From positions 744,001-808,000 of the forward strand of contig OX387198.1 in assembly GCA_947561715.1 (NCBI GenBank): DNA of 64,000 nucleotides, read 5' to 3'. Below, piece by piece: positions 43,001 to 53,906 of this stretch (positions are counted from its first letter, which is position 1; each line of letters opens with the position of its first letter). Below the pieces are notes generated by a model. That model saw only the letters and a program-made list of their open reading frames with translations. It ran no database searches and was not told the origin of the DNA. A program made the position numbers and the translations under genes. Source of the stretch: Ascidia mentula (Eukaryota > Chordata > Ascidiacea > Phlebobranchia > Ascidiidae).

Positions 43001-44611
43001 GGGAACGTGCACGGAGACGGGATGTGGGAGCGGAGGACTTTTCATACTCTTCTGCATCGTGATGTTCATTCTCATGTTCTTCACGTTTGTTAACGAAGCT
43101 TCCACTCTTCAGGTCTCACTCAGATGCGTCGCTTTCAACCAAAGAAGTTTTGGAATCGGATTCCAGGTTCGAACGAAACTAAATCACAAATCGATGTTCA
43201 CCTAAACCTACTGTAAATAGGATTTCAAAAACTGGATTTTTAAAGAGTCCTTTGCTACAAGTGTGGTTTTGACCGGAAATTAACGCGGTTTTTGGTACAG
43301 AAACTCTCACCCACTCGCATCATCATGTCTCTGTGAAATATATTAAATTACTAAGCATTTATACCAGTTTTTAACTCCAAATGAGCTTCGTTTGATTTAC
43401 AACGTATCAAATTGTTATTTGGCCAAAGTATAAATTCTAGGCCTACCTATATTGAAAGCTCGTTATAAGAGCAATTGTCATCAGCACTAATTTCAACATT
43501 CAAGATATCAACATTCATTTATTTGTTTCGTCATCATTTATTACACACATTTCATACCAGTAACATAGGCCTACATCAGCACTAATGAAACCATGCAGGT
43601 CGCGAAACAGTCTGCACAATTGTCTACAGTTCATGGTTTAATTAAAGGTCTTCCTACCTGTGGACTTGCACAATTCCTCACTTCCATCAAACTTTATTTC
43701 TACAGTGGTTGTTGATCCGATTTATTGGAATGATTCCGGGACCTCTTATTCTAGGGGCGATTATCGACAGCACGTGTGATTACTGGAGTGAGGAATGCGG
43801 TGAAAGGGGTTCTTGTTTATCGTACAGCAGCCAGAAGATGTCGCTCTACTTCTTCCTGTTCGTTATTTTGATAAAGGTAATTTCTGATCGGTCTCTCTCA
43901 CGTGGAGGAAGCTAAGTTATGTCAGTTGTCACTAGACGGAGCAAGAGAGATTATTGTGCAGCAAGCGCTCGACCCGTATACCAAGTAGAAAACCTGATCG
44001 GGATTCGTGGCCAGAATATCCAGGGTTCAAATCCCAATGTGGTCAAAAATTAAAAATACCCTGGGTAGAATGATGACATTAACAGCATTAAATATTACAC
44101 TGCGTTGCACTGAAATATCCTGTTAAACAACAATGCATTCATGTACTAGAAGCGTGTTTGTGAAAAACATATGTATTTCATTCTGTGTGACAAAGCAATG
44201 GGATTCCGCAATATTTGCTGCTTCAAGGGTTCCATGGCGTCAAACATGTTGAAGAACAATGTCATGGATTGCCTGTATTTCAACCCCGCGTGTAAACAGG
44301 AATTCATCTCGACGCTATTTGTTTTGTAGCTCGTGGACGCCGGGATATTTCTGGCCGGAATGTGGATGTACAAACCGAAAGTGGATGACACGACCGAGAC
44401 CTCATCCAACCGCCACCTCAACTCCGCATCCGAAGGCACCAGCGAACATAGCCGAGGATCCGTGAAGGAAAACGGACATGCCGTGGTTGCCAAGCAACCG
44501 GAGCGTAACGGAAGCACCAAATCTGATCTGCCGGGGGAAATCCCCTCGAACGGGAATGGACAAACAAACGGGTTTTTCGACAATCCCGCGTTTGCGACCA
44601 ACGAAGTGTGA
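37057..44611 (+). CDS. SLCO4A1-like: Organic anion transporting polypeptide, SLCO4-like
   Basis: Twelve exons: 37057-37169, 37516-37647, 39649-39915, 40219-40334, 40422-40512, 40993-41190, 41728-41900, 42142-42303, 42605-42774, 42948-43166, 43706-43876, 44330-44611 (2094 nt, 697 aa). Twelve membrane segments are expected. [20 protein letters not shown] and [13 protein letters not shown] open the transport domain. The OATP signature HWVGAWWIG is present. A large extracellular loop before segment 10 holds a Kazal-like set of cysteines ([19 protein letters not shown] and after). [14 protein letters not shown] and [17 protein letters not shown] are most like the OATP4 group. The protein should take up amphipathic organic anions, steroid conjugates or thyroid hormones at the plasma membrane, without sodium. 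The cytosolic tail is long, Ser/Asn-rich and contains FDNPAF. SLCO4 placement is by eye. Confidence 0.95.
38817..38941 (-). repeat. Dispersed repeat with (ATTTG)-type tail, copy 2
   Basis: About 90% identical by eye to 19499-19617, in the second SLCO intron. The minus strand ends in 'gatttgatttgat', a pentamer tail. Confidence 0.65.
41455..41545 (+). repeat. tRNA-derived SINE copy (family 1) in an SLCO intron
   Basis: It contains CCTGATCGGGATTCGTGGCC and the B-box GGGTTCGAATCCCGG. The same layout is seen at 43970-44048 and, reversed, at 4541-4611. Confidence 0.65.
43970..44048 (+). repeat. tRNA-derived SINE copy (family 1) in the last SLCO intron
   Basis: The head GCGCTCGACCCG resembles a tRNA D-arm/anticodon junction. 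CTGATCGGGATTCGTGGCC follows, then a B box GGGTTCAAATCCC. It is closely similar to the copy 2.5 kb upstream. Confidence 0.65.
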
Positions 44612-45346
44612 CGAGATGGGCATCCGAATTTTTACGAACGTTTACGAAATTTACATTGCGCCAGGAAGTTCAGCGGAAAAAGTGCCAAACAATCACATTG
44701 TTCCAAAATTAATGAAACGTCACAATTCCTTTCTTTATTCTTATCATGAGGCGACAGAAACTGCCTGATTTTTTTAGATATCTGCACAGTGAAATTTTTA
44801 CTGATAAAAAGTACCCTGAGGTTTAATTGATGGCAGACGATACGAGCATTTAGTTAAGTTCAGGGTGATAGTTACTCAGCTATCCATCCATTTCCCAGTT
44901 AAAACACCAAGCAATCAAAATCATTCTTACCCGTCACAAACTTGTTTTGTTCAATTTTTTTCGCCTTTTATTGCTCCATGACATTTGTGTTTATATCATT
45001 TTTACATGTTCCACACACTGTGAATACCGAAAACTTGATTACTTCCAAATAATAAACGTTACAGATATTTTGATGGAGGTATTGTCACGGATGACCAAAC
45101 AGAACCAACCGTTCCATCAGGCGAAAGCGTTTTAGGCGATTTTTGTAATTTTGCAAATTTCTTATGAATGTTGAAATGTTCGTTCCTTAGGGCCTTGCGT
45201 GCTCGCCATACGTATGAACCCGCACTTACTTGTGAAAAACAGACTTTTATTAACTTGAGGTCAAAAACTGACATGAAACTCTCTCGGTGGTCGACACAAA
45301 AAAATATTTTGCAGATATTTTATTTTCTGGAATTATCAACATTTTT
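44612..45346. other. Gap between SLCO and the Tyr/Arg peptide gene
   Basis: Should hold the SLCO 3' untranslated region and the 3' end of the convergent peptide gene. The latter has a minus-strand AATAAA about 20 nt past its stop (near 45320). Nothing else was recognised. Confidence 0.4.
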
Positions 45347-46173
45347 TCACTGTTCCATTTCAAGCCGTGGTTCATCTCCTTGAGAGAAAAGCTGCATCAG
45401 CTCGTCAGGAACCATGTCGTTTTCGGGCATATACATTTCCTTCTCATCTTCCTGCATGTCTTCCTTCATATCATCATTGTCTGTTGATTATGTGAACAGT
45501 TATTGGAACAATCACATGTCAAAATGTATTTTCTACAAACTAGAAACAATCGCAGTCAAATAACGCAGTTCGATACAAAGAACTGTGAGTCGACAAAATA
45601 TAAAACCATTATCTGGAGTCTAATTATCCAGTTAGTTTAACTTTCCCAACTACATTGTTGCAACCCTGCTTGTTTACATTCGACGCCTTCCTGGACAAAC
45701 GAGTACAGTTTGTTCAATCAACCGACAAAATGCCCAAACACGTTTCAAAGCGAAATATCCAAAGGCGTTTTGTCTCATTTATCGATAAAATTCTTTGAAT
45801 CCGTAAAGGCTGCAGATGAATTGACACAGAGTAACGGATATTGATTCGCATTATTTGATAAACGTTGTGTCAACGCCGCTAACTAATGTTGACGCCAATA
45901 TATACAGATGGCTTTGAATGCATTATGACACGTAGATTTACCGAGACCAAGCTACACTGATGAGGCCTAAGGTCGAAACAGTAAGCCATATGTATGCAGC
46001 TTACATATATACATGTTACCTTTGTTAGATTGGTCATATCTTCGTCGTCGGTAATAGTAGTAGCAACGTCTACGGCGAGCGTAATAACGCCGTCTTCTGT
46101 AGTAATAGCAGTAGGCCTCACTAACAGTGGTGGCCACCAGTAGAAGTACAAGCACTAGTAGAAGCTTGTTCAT
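45347..46173 (-). CDS. Secreted Tyr/Arg-rich cationic peptide precursor with acidic tail (candidate host-defence or adhesive peptide)
   Basis: Two coding exons on the minus strand: 46020-46173 and 45347-45480 (288 nt, 95 aa). A 5' untranslated exon ends at donor 46234, and the second exon starts three bases before the ATG. Layout: signal peptide MNKLLLVLVLLLVATTVSEA with an SEA cleavage site; then a strongly basic aromatic block, residues 21-46, built as two C-Y(3-4)-RRRR-Y units with a third RRRR between them; then DQSNK; then from residue 52 an acidic Met/Glu/Asp-rich tail (MKEDMQEDEKEMYMPEND...). Tyr and Arg codons are mixed, so the block is not a simple DNA repeat. Signal, cationic core and acidic propiece is the layout of many tunicate antimicrobial precursors. 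Tyr-rich blocks could also be oxidised to DOPA for cross-linking. If intron 2 is retained, the frame would instead stop at 45967 (68 aa). No family was recognised. Confidence 0.7.
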
Positions 46174-46284
46174 GTTCTGCAGATAAACACAAGTCATGAT
46201 CATGTTTCACCGATAGAAATGCAAGATTACTTACCGATTTGTTTGTCAAAACAAACTGTGGTTTTCTGCCTTCTGCGTGGGACT

Positions 46285-46291
46285 ATTTATA
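46285..46291 (-). promoter_or_regulatory. TATA box of the Tyr/Arg-rich peptide gene
   Basis: The minus strand reads CTTATAAATAGTC, about 50 bp upstream of the first donor (GTAAGT at 46234), which fits a short 5' untranslated exon. Confidence 0.65.
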
Positions 46292-48052
46292 AGGGAACAA
46301 AGGTATTTTCCACATTAGGGTAAGTTCGATGTCGTGATTAAAGTCGCTGGAATTTGAAATCGGAAATCGATTGAAAATTTCCACCCAGCTAACCATATGT
46401 TTTGAGATTGGAAAAAAATTCCATTTGATGCTTTTGTCAATTCCAAAGCTATTGACTTTGAAAATCATAACCGTTCAGAGAGTTTGTAATGCAAGGTTTT
46501 CAAAGAACAAATTTGCCACGAATTCGCCAACTGTGACAATGTTTCTTTTTCATTTTTTTATAACATGAATTTTTTATAATGAAGATGAAAGTGGTGAATG
46601 TAATAGAAGAAATACTGAAGCAACTTAGATTTGCGGCTGAAAAAGCTTAAAAATCAGGTTTGAGTGTTTTCGCGTATCGTCACAGAAACTCTTTTTGTGG
46701 TGCATGATCTGGATTTCTTTGTAGTGATTCGGGAACTTGTGGTTGACAAGTAAGTTTTTTTCCACATGAAATAACGATATAGCCTTCAATTATTGCTGGG
46801 ATATTACATAAAGGCACGTACAATGACGGGGCCTTCCAATTGCCAACGGAGATTGTCTACTTAGAACTTGGGGGATTGCGATAAGGCAGTCCCCGCCATA
46901 TTTCACAGAATGATGAGCACGTGTTGTGGGAAAGGAAATCAGTGGCAATATGAAAGAAATACCCACCGTGGAAAACACATAGAATGAGTCGTCATCGCCA
47001 GCTAAGGATTCACATTTTCAAAACTTTAACCCTCGCTAAGGATTTTAACACTGCAACTTTTCGTGTATAAATTGAGAAGAAACAGGGTTGTCTTCAACGA
47101 TTTAGATCCTGAGTAAACGAAAATGCTGGTGGTCCTTGATTCCGACTTTTTAAACTTACAACATCCAGCTTGTGTCTAACGTAAACGCTGTTTCGTCAGT
47201 GATTTACCTGTACCATTATTTTGGAGGCATTGCAATTATGATAAAGTTGCTTTTGATATTAAAACAGCCCAACCTAATTTTTTTAAATGTCGTCGATCAC
47301 AGGTTAGTTTCGCGCGAACCTGTAGTTCGGAATATAAGGAACCTGTCTTGTAGTACAAAAGTGCAGCGGTTGGAAATGTTCATTAGTGGTGAATGGTGAC
47401 CTTGCAAATATGACGCAGGAATAACTTATGTGAGGGTCACGTTTGTAACCTCACAAACTTTCGCTGCTTATCCGTTATAAATAGTTACAGTGAATATAGA
47501 AGTGCACTGAAATGTTTGTTAGACTTCTTGGAACCGAACGTACAGCAATATAAGGGATGTAACTGGAACCCGAACATTCCAAGTAAATTTCAAACAAACT
47601 GGGAATTTTTCGATGGAGCTGACGAATTGCTTATCGGAAAATTTAAAAAAATGCACTTCGCGTTTTCAACTTAACTTTACAAATGTTCTTAGCTGTAGGC
47701 AAGAAGTTTTTTAATTAAAATAAATCAATTGATCTGTATTCGTGTGTGCGAAGGCCCAAGGATTATTTACATGAGCGCGTGGGTGAAGCGGAACATTGCC
47801 ACCAAAGTTTTCGTATCACTTGTGTACATTCCATTGTGCTCAACTATGTTTCTTTCATAATTTTCCTAGCTTTTCCTACTTTCCTGCTTGACAGAGACAA
47901 ACATTAGAAAAGAGGGCTTTTCACAATTCAGTTTTACTTAATTGTTTATATTTACCCGTTTCGAAATAGCGAACGACTGTTGTGTACACCTTATTCAACT
48001 TGTTGAAACCATTCTCCATACCATCTGTGTATATCCCTATCAAATTCACTTC
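46292..48052. other. Region between the two peptide genes
   Basis: No assignable exon. Plus-strand TATA-like boxes occur at about 47066 and 47475. A good donor (GTAAGC at 48054) could end the untranslated first exon of the next gene. A minus-strand 62-codon frame (46790-46978) has a hydrophobic start but no family. Confidence 0.35.
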
Positions 48053-48232
48053 AGTAAGCACACAGGATTATGGCGACTTAACGGAAATTTCCCAAGAAGG
48101 AGCTGAGCAAATTTTCGGGATGTTGATTGAAATGTGAGGATGAAAATGCAAAAATTCATCGACTTGCTGGACTCCTAGTTGCGTTCCTATGGCGTTCCAC
48201 TGCAACGAAACCTAAACGTGGTGTTTCAGAAA

Positions 48233-48346
48233 ATGATTAAATCCCTTCTAATATTCGGGCTTCTTCTTGTTGCTAGTTCATTGACTGAGGGTTGGTATTG
48301 GTGGTGTTATTGGAGGCGACGTCGTTATCAGCACGACAGGAGGTGA
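48233..48346 (+). CDS. Secreted Trp/Arg-rich short peptide precursor (candidate host-defence peptide)
   Basis: A 37-codon frame opens at an ATG four bases after a good acceptor (TGGTGTTTCAG, ending 48229). This is the same position of acceptor relative to ATG as in the Tyr/Arg-rich gene 2 kb away. The protein is a signal peptide MIKSLLIFGLLLVASSLTEG followed by WYWWCYWRRRRYQHDRR. Cleavage after TEG would release a 17-residue peptide with four Trp, three Tyr, six Arg and a lone Cys. The aromatic run followed by RRRRY parallels the other peptide. Short Trp/Arg-rich peptides are a known class of membrane-active antimicrobials, so this role is inferred from composition only. The frame stops in this exon and no acidic tail exon was found downstream. 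A donor-like GTCAGT at 48366 may lie in the 3' untranslated region. Expression is unproven. Confidence 0.55.
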   Translation: MIKSLLIFGLLLVASSLTEGWYWWCYWRRRRYQHDRR

Positions 48347-49271
48347 CCTTGAGACCAACATGAAGGTCAGTTAAAACTTCAAACGTTTTAATCGAGTATT
48401 TCTGTTCGGGAAATCCCCTTCCCTGTCAGCGAATTGCTAATATATTTTCTATTATGATATAACTAGGTTTGCAATGTGGCAAAATGACAAGAATGAAAAA
48501 GAAGTTTTTTCGCTGCGTTTAGAAAGGCTAAAAAAAAGTTGTGAAAAAAAGTGAAATTGGTGGAAGTGGATGGTTTCAAGCCACCCAGGCCGTCCAGTCA
48601 CTTTGTGTCCCCACTACTGAGGAAAGTGTCGGAACCACCCCTTGTTTTTCATGTCAACTTATAACTGGACCTTTTTACTGTGAATGCCTAAACACAAAAC
48701 CATGTTTTCTTGCCAGATAATGAAACAAAATTAATGAGTCGTTGCACTTAAATGGATTTAGCGATTCTGTTTCTCTGCAATTTGAAACTTTTATCTACTA
48801 ATTTTTCACTTCTAAAAAAAGCATTAACATCTGTTTTTTGTAGAATACGACTTTCCAAGCAAATAAATACCCAAGCGACCCAGATAGTGGACCTATACAT
48901 GTAATGATGTCTCCTTTCTGCGTTGTAAGAGTTCAACTTCAGTTTATCTGTACAGTAGTGTTTATTTTACAAGATATAATAAAATTCATACGGATATATT
49001 ATATGTACAAACATGTCACAAAAGTGTCAAGGCAAGACTTTTTACTCATGTTCACGACATTTTTTCACTAAAATACATTTTGATTTAAATGTAACCTTTA
49101 AAGGCTGTAGGCATGTCTCGATAAATATTATCGCAATAAAAGCCAAACAATTTCAGCAGGGATAGTAAATAGTGGCATTCATAACCGTTTTAAGTTGCAC
49201 ATTCATGTTCGTATAATTATTCTGACAGCCATATCACGTGTTCGTCACGCTTCGCTTCACATATGCCCCAC

Positions 49272-49713
49272 TATATAAATGCATAAAATTTGCATTTTGT
49301 GACCCAAATTTTCCATTAGTGACACAACATGACTCTGTGACATGTAATGACGTCTGGTATATATGCAAAAAGAAACGCTGACCCAAAGACAATCGCTCCA
49401 TTCAATTCGAAATTAACATCCTCACAAACGAACGCATACAATCTGGCGCAGTTAGCATTCCGCTACACTCAACATAGCACAATGGCTACCGACTCCAACG
49501 GGGTATGTGGTTTATACAGAATAACAGGTCAGTTTATGTCACATGGAGACTACCTTGAAAATAAAATTTATGTGAAAAGTGGAAACAAGATTGGTGTTGA
49601 AGTTCTGATGACGCTTGTAGGTTTATACATAGTAACAATTAAAATTATTAAGAATCGTCCATTCGTCAAAAACAATTGATGACAGGACATGGCAATAATA
49701 AGGAAAGAATAAA
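49272..49713 (+). other. Unit 1 short transcription module: TATA, ORF of 65 codons, poly(A) signal
   Basis: TATATAAA at 49272-49279, an ATG at 49482 opening MATDSNGVCGLYRIT..., a 65-codon frame with one hydrophobic stretch (KIGVEVLMTLVGLYIVTIKI), stop at 49677-49679 and AATAAA at 49708-49713. It converges on the kinase gene 66 bp away. Unit 2 and unit 3 carry the same TATA and MATDSNG start, but their frames stop or run out soon after. The downstream frame differs between units mostly by amino-acid changes, so coding function is doubtful. Confidence 0.35.
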
Positions 49714-49779
49714 GTTGTAATACTGCGAAACACGACACAATTATTCCAAAATGTGACGTTGATGCCGATGTCATAATGC

Positions 49780-52700
49780 CTACTGTTGTAACAATGCTGT
49801 AACTCGTCGCAAATTGCTTTCACTAAATTCAATCAACTCTTTCCTTCTCTCTTCAGTTATGTCTGTTGCCATTCTAAAAGTTTGGATTGCTTTTTTAAAC
49901 AAATCCACGCTTTCATTCAGTCGATTTGTTTCCTGGCAAATAACACCAAGGTTGTTTAACAAACTTCCGAGCACAGCATGCTTTGCTGAGTTTTCACCAA
50001 ACTGTTTCCTCATCATTTCCATTCCAAGTTTAATTGTTGATTCACCCGACGAATAATCTTCGATTAAACCTTGACTCAATACAATGCAGAGCAAACACCT
50101 CACTTCATTCAGCCTTTTATATTCTTCTTCCACGCTTTCAATATTTTGTATTTTGAGTCTCATCGTTTCCATCAGTGGGATCACATGATCACGAATTATT
50201 CGTTTGTTTTCAAGTTTTTGATTCGAATCCGATGTTTTCATCAAATCTCCGCATGTCAGATACAAACCCACAACACAATCCCTCACACCTTCCACCCCTC
50301 TCACGTCATCGTGATGCCTTGAATAAAATTCACCTCCAAGTTCGTAAAATAAAATCGATTCCAAACATTTTCCCTCTTCTCTCTTTTTATCTCCAGTTGT
50401 TTTCAATTCTTCTGCAGTTGCCCCACGACCTTCAAGTGACCTTGAAAACTCTTGTTTCGTCTCGTCAGCTTTTTTGTAGTTTTTATTTTTGAGACATTTC
50501 ACGTAATTTGCTGTCAGAAAGTAAATTGCTGTCGACGTAGGAATGAGATTCATTCCTGTAAAAATGAGATATAAATTACCGCGCACTGTCTTAACACAAA
50601 GACACCTCCACAAATCCTTTGTGAAAAATTCATAAAAAAGTATCTGCTGTAATCATATAGTTGCATTCTTCAAAAAGTGATTTGCCATACAAATGAAGAC
50701 CTGTAACTACACGGACAAAACCTAAATACAAAGAATATAATAAACTTGGGTCGTGGCAGCAAGTTAGATGCATGTGATCTTTACCATGCCTGAAGGTCAA
50801 CATGTTGGCATTGAATAAAAATCTTTCCCGGGGGATTGTTTATTCAAATTAGTGTACAGGAACTGCCATGGTGCGAATATTAGTGTAACTGGAAGGGCCT
50901 AATTTCCCGAAGACCTCATTAACAGAATATTGTCTCAATGTTTGACAGCATAGAAAAAATGTCACACATGCAACCTGTATGTTGTGGTCTCTGATCCACA
51001 TCTGTCGGTTGTTCAGCTATGATGTCAGACAATGTGTGACCTTGAATGGCGTCACTTCTGGAGGTGGAAGGTTCTTCAATGCTCAAGTCCACGTCAGAGT
51101 CTAAATGAAACAGAATAGTGACAAGGTGTAGTGGTAGTTTGTCATGAACTTATTCACTGATGAACAAGAGCAGTTACAAAGCTCTTAGAGCAGTGATAGA
51201 ACAAAACACTAAAATTAAACAGATGTTACATAGTAACTTAAAGCTACAAAAGACTCTTTCAAACAGAATGTATTCATTATTCACACCTGATTTGTGTTCT
51301 GCTCCATCAAGACTTAGTTGTGATATTTCAGGTGAAGTTGCACTTTCACCACGTGCCACAATAAGGTCACCGCTGCTACTGCCTGCAATTCCAATTGATT
51401 CTACAAATGTTAAACTATGTAATGCATTTAAACAGGTGCAGGTGATCTTCCATGGTTTCGTACATACCTTCTTGTTGTTCTGAATGCATTTGTGGTGACG
51501 TAACATCACTGATTGTTCGATTGTCAGTGACATCACCAAGGTCAAGGGGTCGAACACTCGGACTTGCTTCAACATTTTCTAAACCATTTTACAATTGCAT
51601 TGGAAACGTGAAGTTGATATTAGGGATGTAAAATTTTATACGTTTGGTTTTCATACAAGAAGGTCAGATAATTTTTTACCTTTTCGTTGCTGTTGTTGCT
51701 GGACATAATTACGGTGCTCTGGCTGCAAGGCAGGAGTTGATGGAGCGTGACGAACGTCATCATCTTCATCTGGTCTTTGCTCGAAACCTGCAGAGAAATG
51801 TTTGATTACAAAAAGTTGCAGAACCAACATCTAAAATTATGTCCCAAAATTGCCCTAGACTTTAAAATTTTGGACAACAAACCTTGGAAACTTCTACTTC
51901 GTGTTGAAAATCTTTGAAGAGGAACCAATCGATCAAGGTTGATAGGAAAGGGATCTTTGATGTCCATCTGTCTGACAACATCTTCCACTTGTTGCTCGAT
52001 CACTTCTGGGTTTTGCTGGTCGAGAAGTTGCTGCAATCTCTCACAGATTTCGATCATCGTTGGTCGTTTAGATGGATCTTGATCCCAACACTGCTTCATC
52101 AGTTGCTCGATGTTTTCAACGATTGCTCTGTCGCTGTCGATGAGCGTTTTCTTAAATTCTTCAATAGCTTTGCAGTTTGGTCTAAGTCCTTGTTTAATTT
52201 TTTCTTCTAGTTCTTCTAGATTACCGCGTGGATATGGCATTTCACGAGCAAGAATCATATGAATGAGTAGAGCAAAGGCATAAACATCAAGTTCCTTTGT
52301 TGGTTTCATGCCAGGGTCGTCTAGCTTTTCTGGGGCCGTATAGAGGGGAGTAAGCTGAATCTTGTCTTTTTTACTCCGTTTATTAACCGTTGACAGATCC
52401 ACAGTTAACGAATTACTTAGTGTTGCTAACTCAGCACTTCCAAAGTCACAAAGTTTGCAGATGAACTCTTTTGAGATGAGCACATTTTCCGGCTTAATAT
52501 CACAATGAATTAAACGCTTTTCCGGGAAATTATGACAAACATTGATTCCTGTCGATATTTCACACAACATTTTAATACGTAATGACAATGGAAGTAATAT
52601 TGTTTGGTTTAAAAGTAGTTGCCGGAGATTTCCTCCATCGCAATATTCCATCACTATTCCTATCGAGTATGGCCACTCAGTCAAACCCAAAACACGAACG

Positions 52701-53131
52701 ATGTTTTCATGGTTAGCTTTCTGTAGATGTTCAAGTTCTTCTTTGGCTCTAATAATATAAATTTATTTGACATGTGAAGCACAGACAATTAGTGGAAACT
52801 TTTTGCATGATATGATTTGATATTTACTTTTTTTTCATCAAAGTTCGATCTCGTGGACCGCCGGTAACAGAGAATATCTTGACAGCAACAAATATACCAA
52901 GGATTGTGTAAAATCCAACCACAACGTCACCAAAACCACCACAACCTGCCTCATACAATTCGGGATGACAATGAATGTCCCCAGGGTTTACTTGGGAAAA
53001 CTGCTACAAATAAATAGACAGTATTTTTATACAAGTAGCAATTCAAATGCAAATGGCATTTTATACACAACAAGATCAGTATGTTTAAACACAAAAAAAT
53101 CACAAATGCTTACGTCACTTGTGGATGCCAT
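49780..53131 (-). CDS. Non-RD protein kinase with C-terminal TPR-like domain, copy 1
   Basis: Eight exons on the minus strand: 53114-53131, 52828-53003, 51883-52748, 51680-51787, 51468-51578, 51287-51400, 50975-51100, 49780-50555 (2295 nt, 764 aa). Residues 1-20 are a short lead. The kinase domain runs from about 21 to 330: glycine loop GCGGFGDVVVG, VAVK (Lys 48), HCDIKPENVL (Asp 148, Asn 153), DFG (Asp 166) and APE (203-205). The catalytic Asp is preceded by Cys, not Arg, making it a non-RD kinase. Residues 354-506 are a Ser/Pro/Glu-rich disordered linker from four phase-1 exons. Residues 507-764 are helical with a clear TPR (LLNNLGVICQETNRLNESV, about 705-723). The fold resembles tyrosine-kinase-like Ser/Thr kinases such as RIPK and MLK relatives; no orthologue was recognised. 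Non-RD kinases are often tied to innate immunity, so a signalling role there is inferred. Confidence 0.9.
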
Positions 53132-53706
53132 GACTTTATTCAACTCTTTGTATCAGTTTACAAAATTTCTATCACAAAATAACACTAAAATAACATAAAA
53201 TAACATTTTTTGATGTCTTTAATTAAAATCAAACTCGTCAAAAAATTGTAGGATGCAAACAAAAAAACGTAACAGATATTGATTGGTGGAACAGTCAACT
53301 AATAGATGACTTACAGATCATGAGGTACGTTATTCGTAGCACCGCACAAGCTATGCAAGGCCCAATAGTGTTGTTATTATTAAGACAAAGTCCTCGATGG
53401 CATGATGCATTAAACACTTTGTTAACCACCTGTTTTGTGTAGCCTCAAAAACTGCCCTATGTGATTTAAACGACCGTTTGTCCTTGATTATCTTATATCC
53501 GTGTTAAAATAACCCAAATGATGTGGCCTAGATTACTTCAGAGCGATTGTCTTTGGTTCCAATGTGACCCAAGTGACTTAGAAACCATTTGTCTTCAAGT
53601 ATGTGAATCACCTTATATCCTGTGTAACATATAACCTCGATGTGCCATTAATGTTCTTTTTTTTATATTATTTCAAGTGGTACATAACATCACGTGACAG
53701 AACCGA

Positions 53707-53739
53707 CCAATCAGCTCTCAGTATAGAGAGCATAAATAG
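53707..53739 (+). promoter_or_regulatory. CCAAT and TATA-like promoter, unit 1
   Basis: CCAAT at 53707-53711 and CATAAATAG at 53731-53739 flank a perfect 6-bp stem (GCTCTC/GAGAGC, 53714-53731). It faces the plus strand, away from the kinase gene, and is repeated in unit 2 near 60880-60911. Confidence 0.45.
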
Positions 53740-53906
53740 CATGTGCGTATGTGCAACTTTGTTTTATTTTGGTGAAATCAATATTCTTTTGTTGTATTAA
53801 CGTTTAATTTGCAAGTTAACTGCAACCTCACAATTCAAACTATATTTATCCAGAGAACTTTCTGAGACCTGTTTACTTTACCAGAAGAAGCAGAATACGT
53901 CAGGAC

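Noticed and set aside
45967-46019. Read-through end of the Tyr/Arg peptide frame (68 aa version)
   Set aside because: A GT donor at 46019 joins in phase to an exon with a strongly acidic frame and poly(A) signal, which is the better model.
46790-46978. 62-codon minus-strand frame with a hydrophobic start, considered as a third secreted peptide
   Set aside because: No cleavage site followed by a basic aromatic block, no matching splice layout and no family likeness.
49814-52210. Plus-strand frames across the kinase-TPR exons (and the same in unit 2)
   Set aside because: Antisense shadows of the real exons; no splice logic on that strand.
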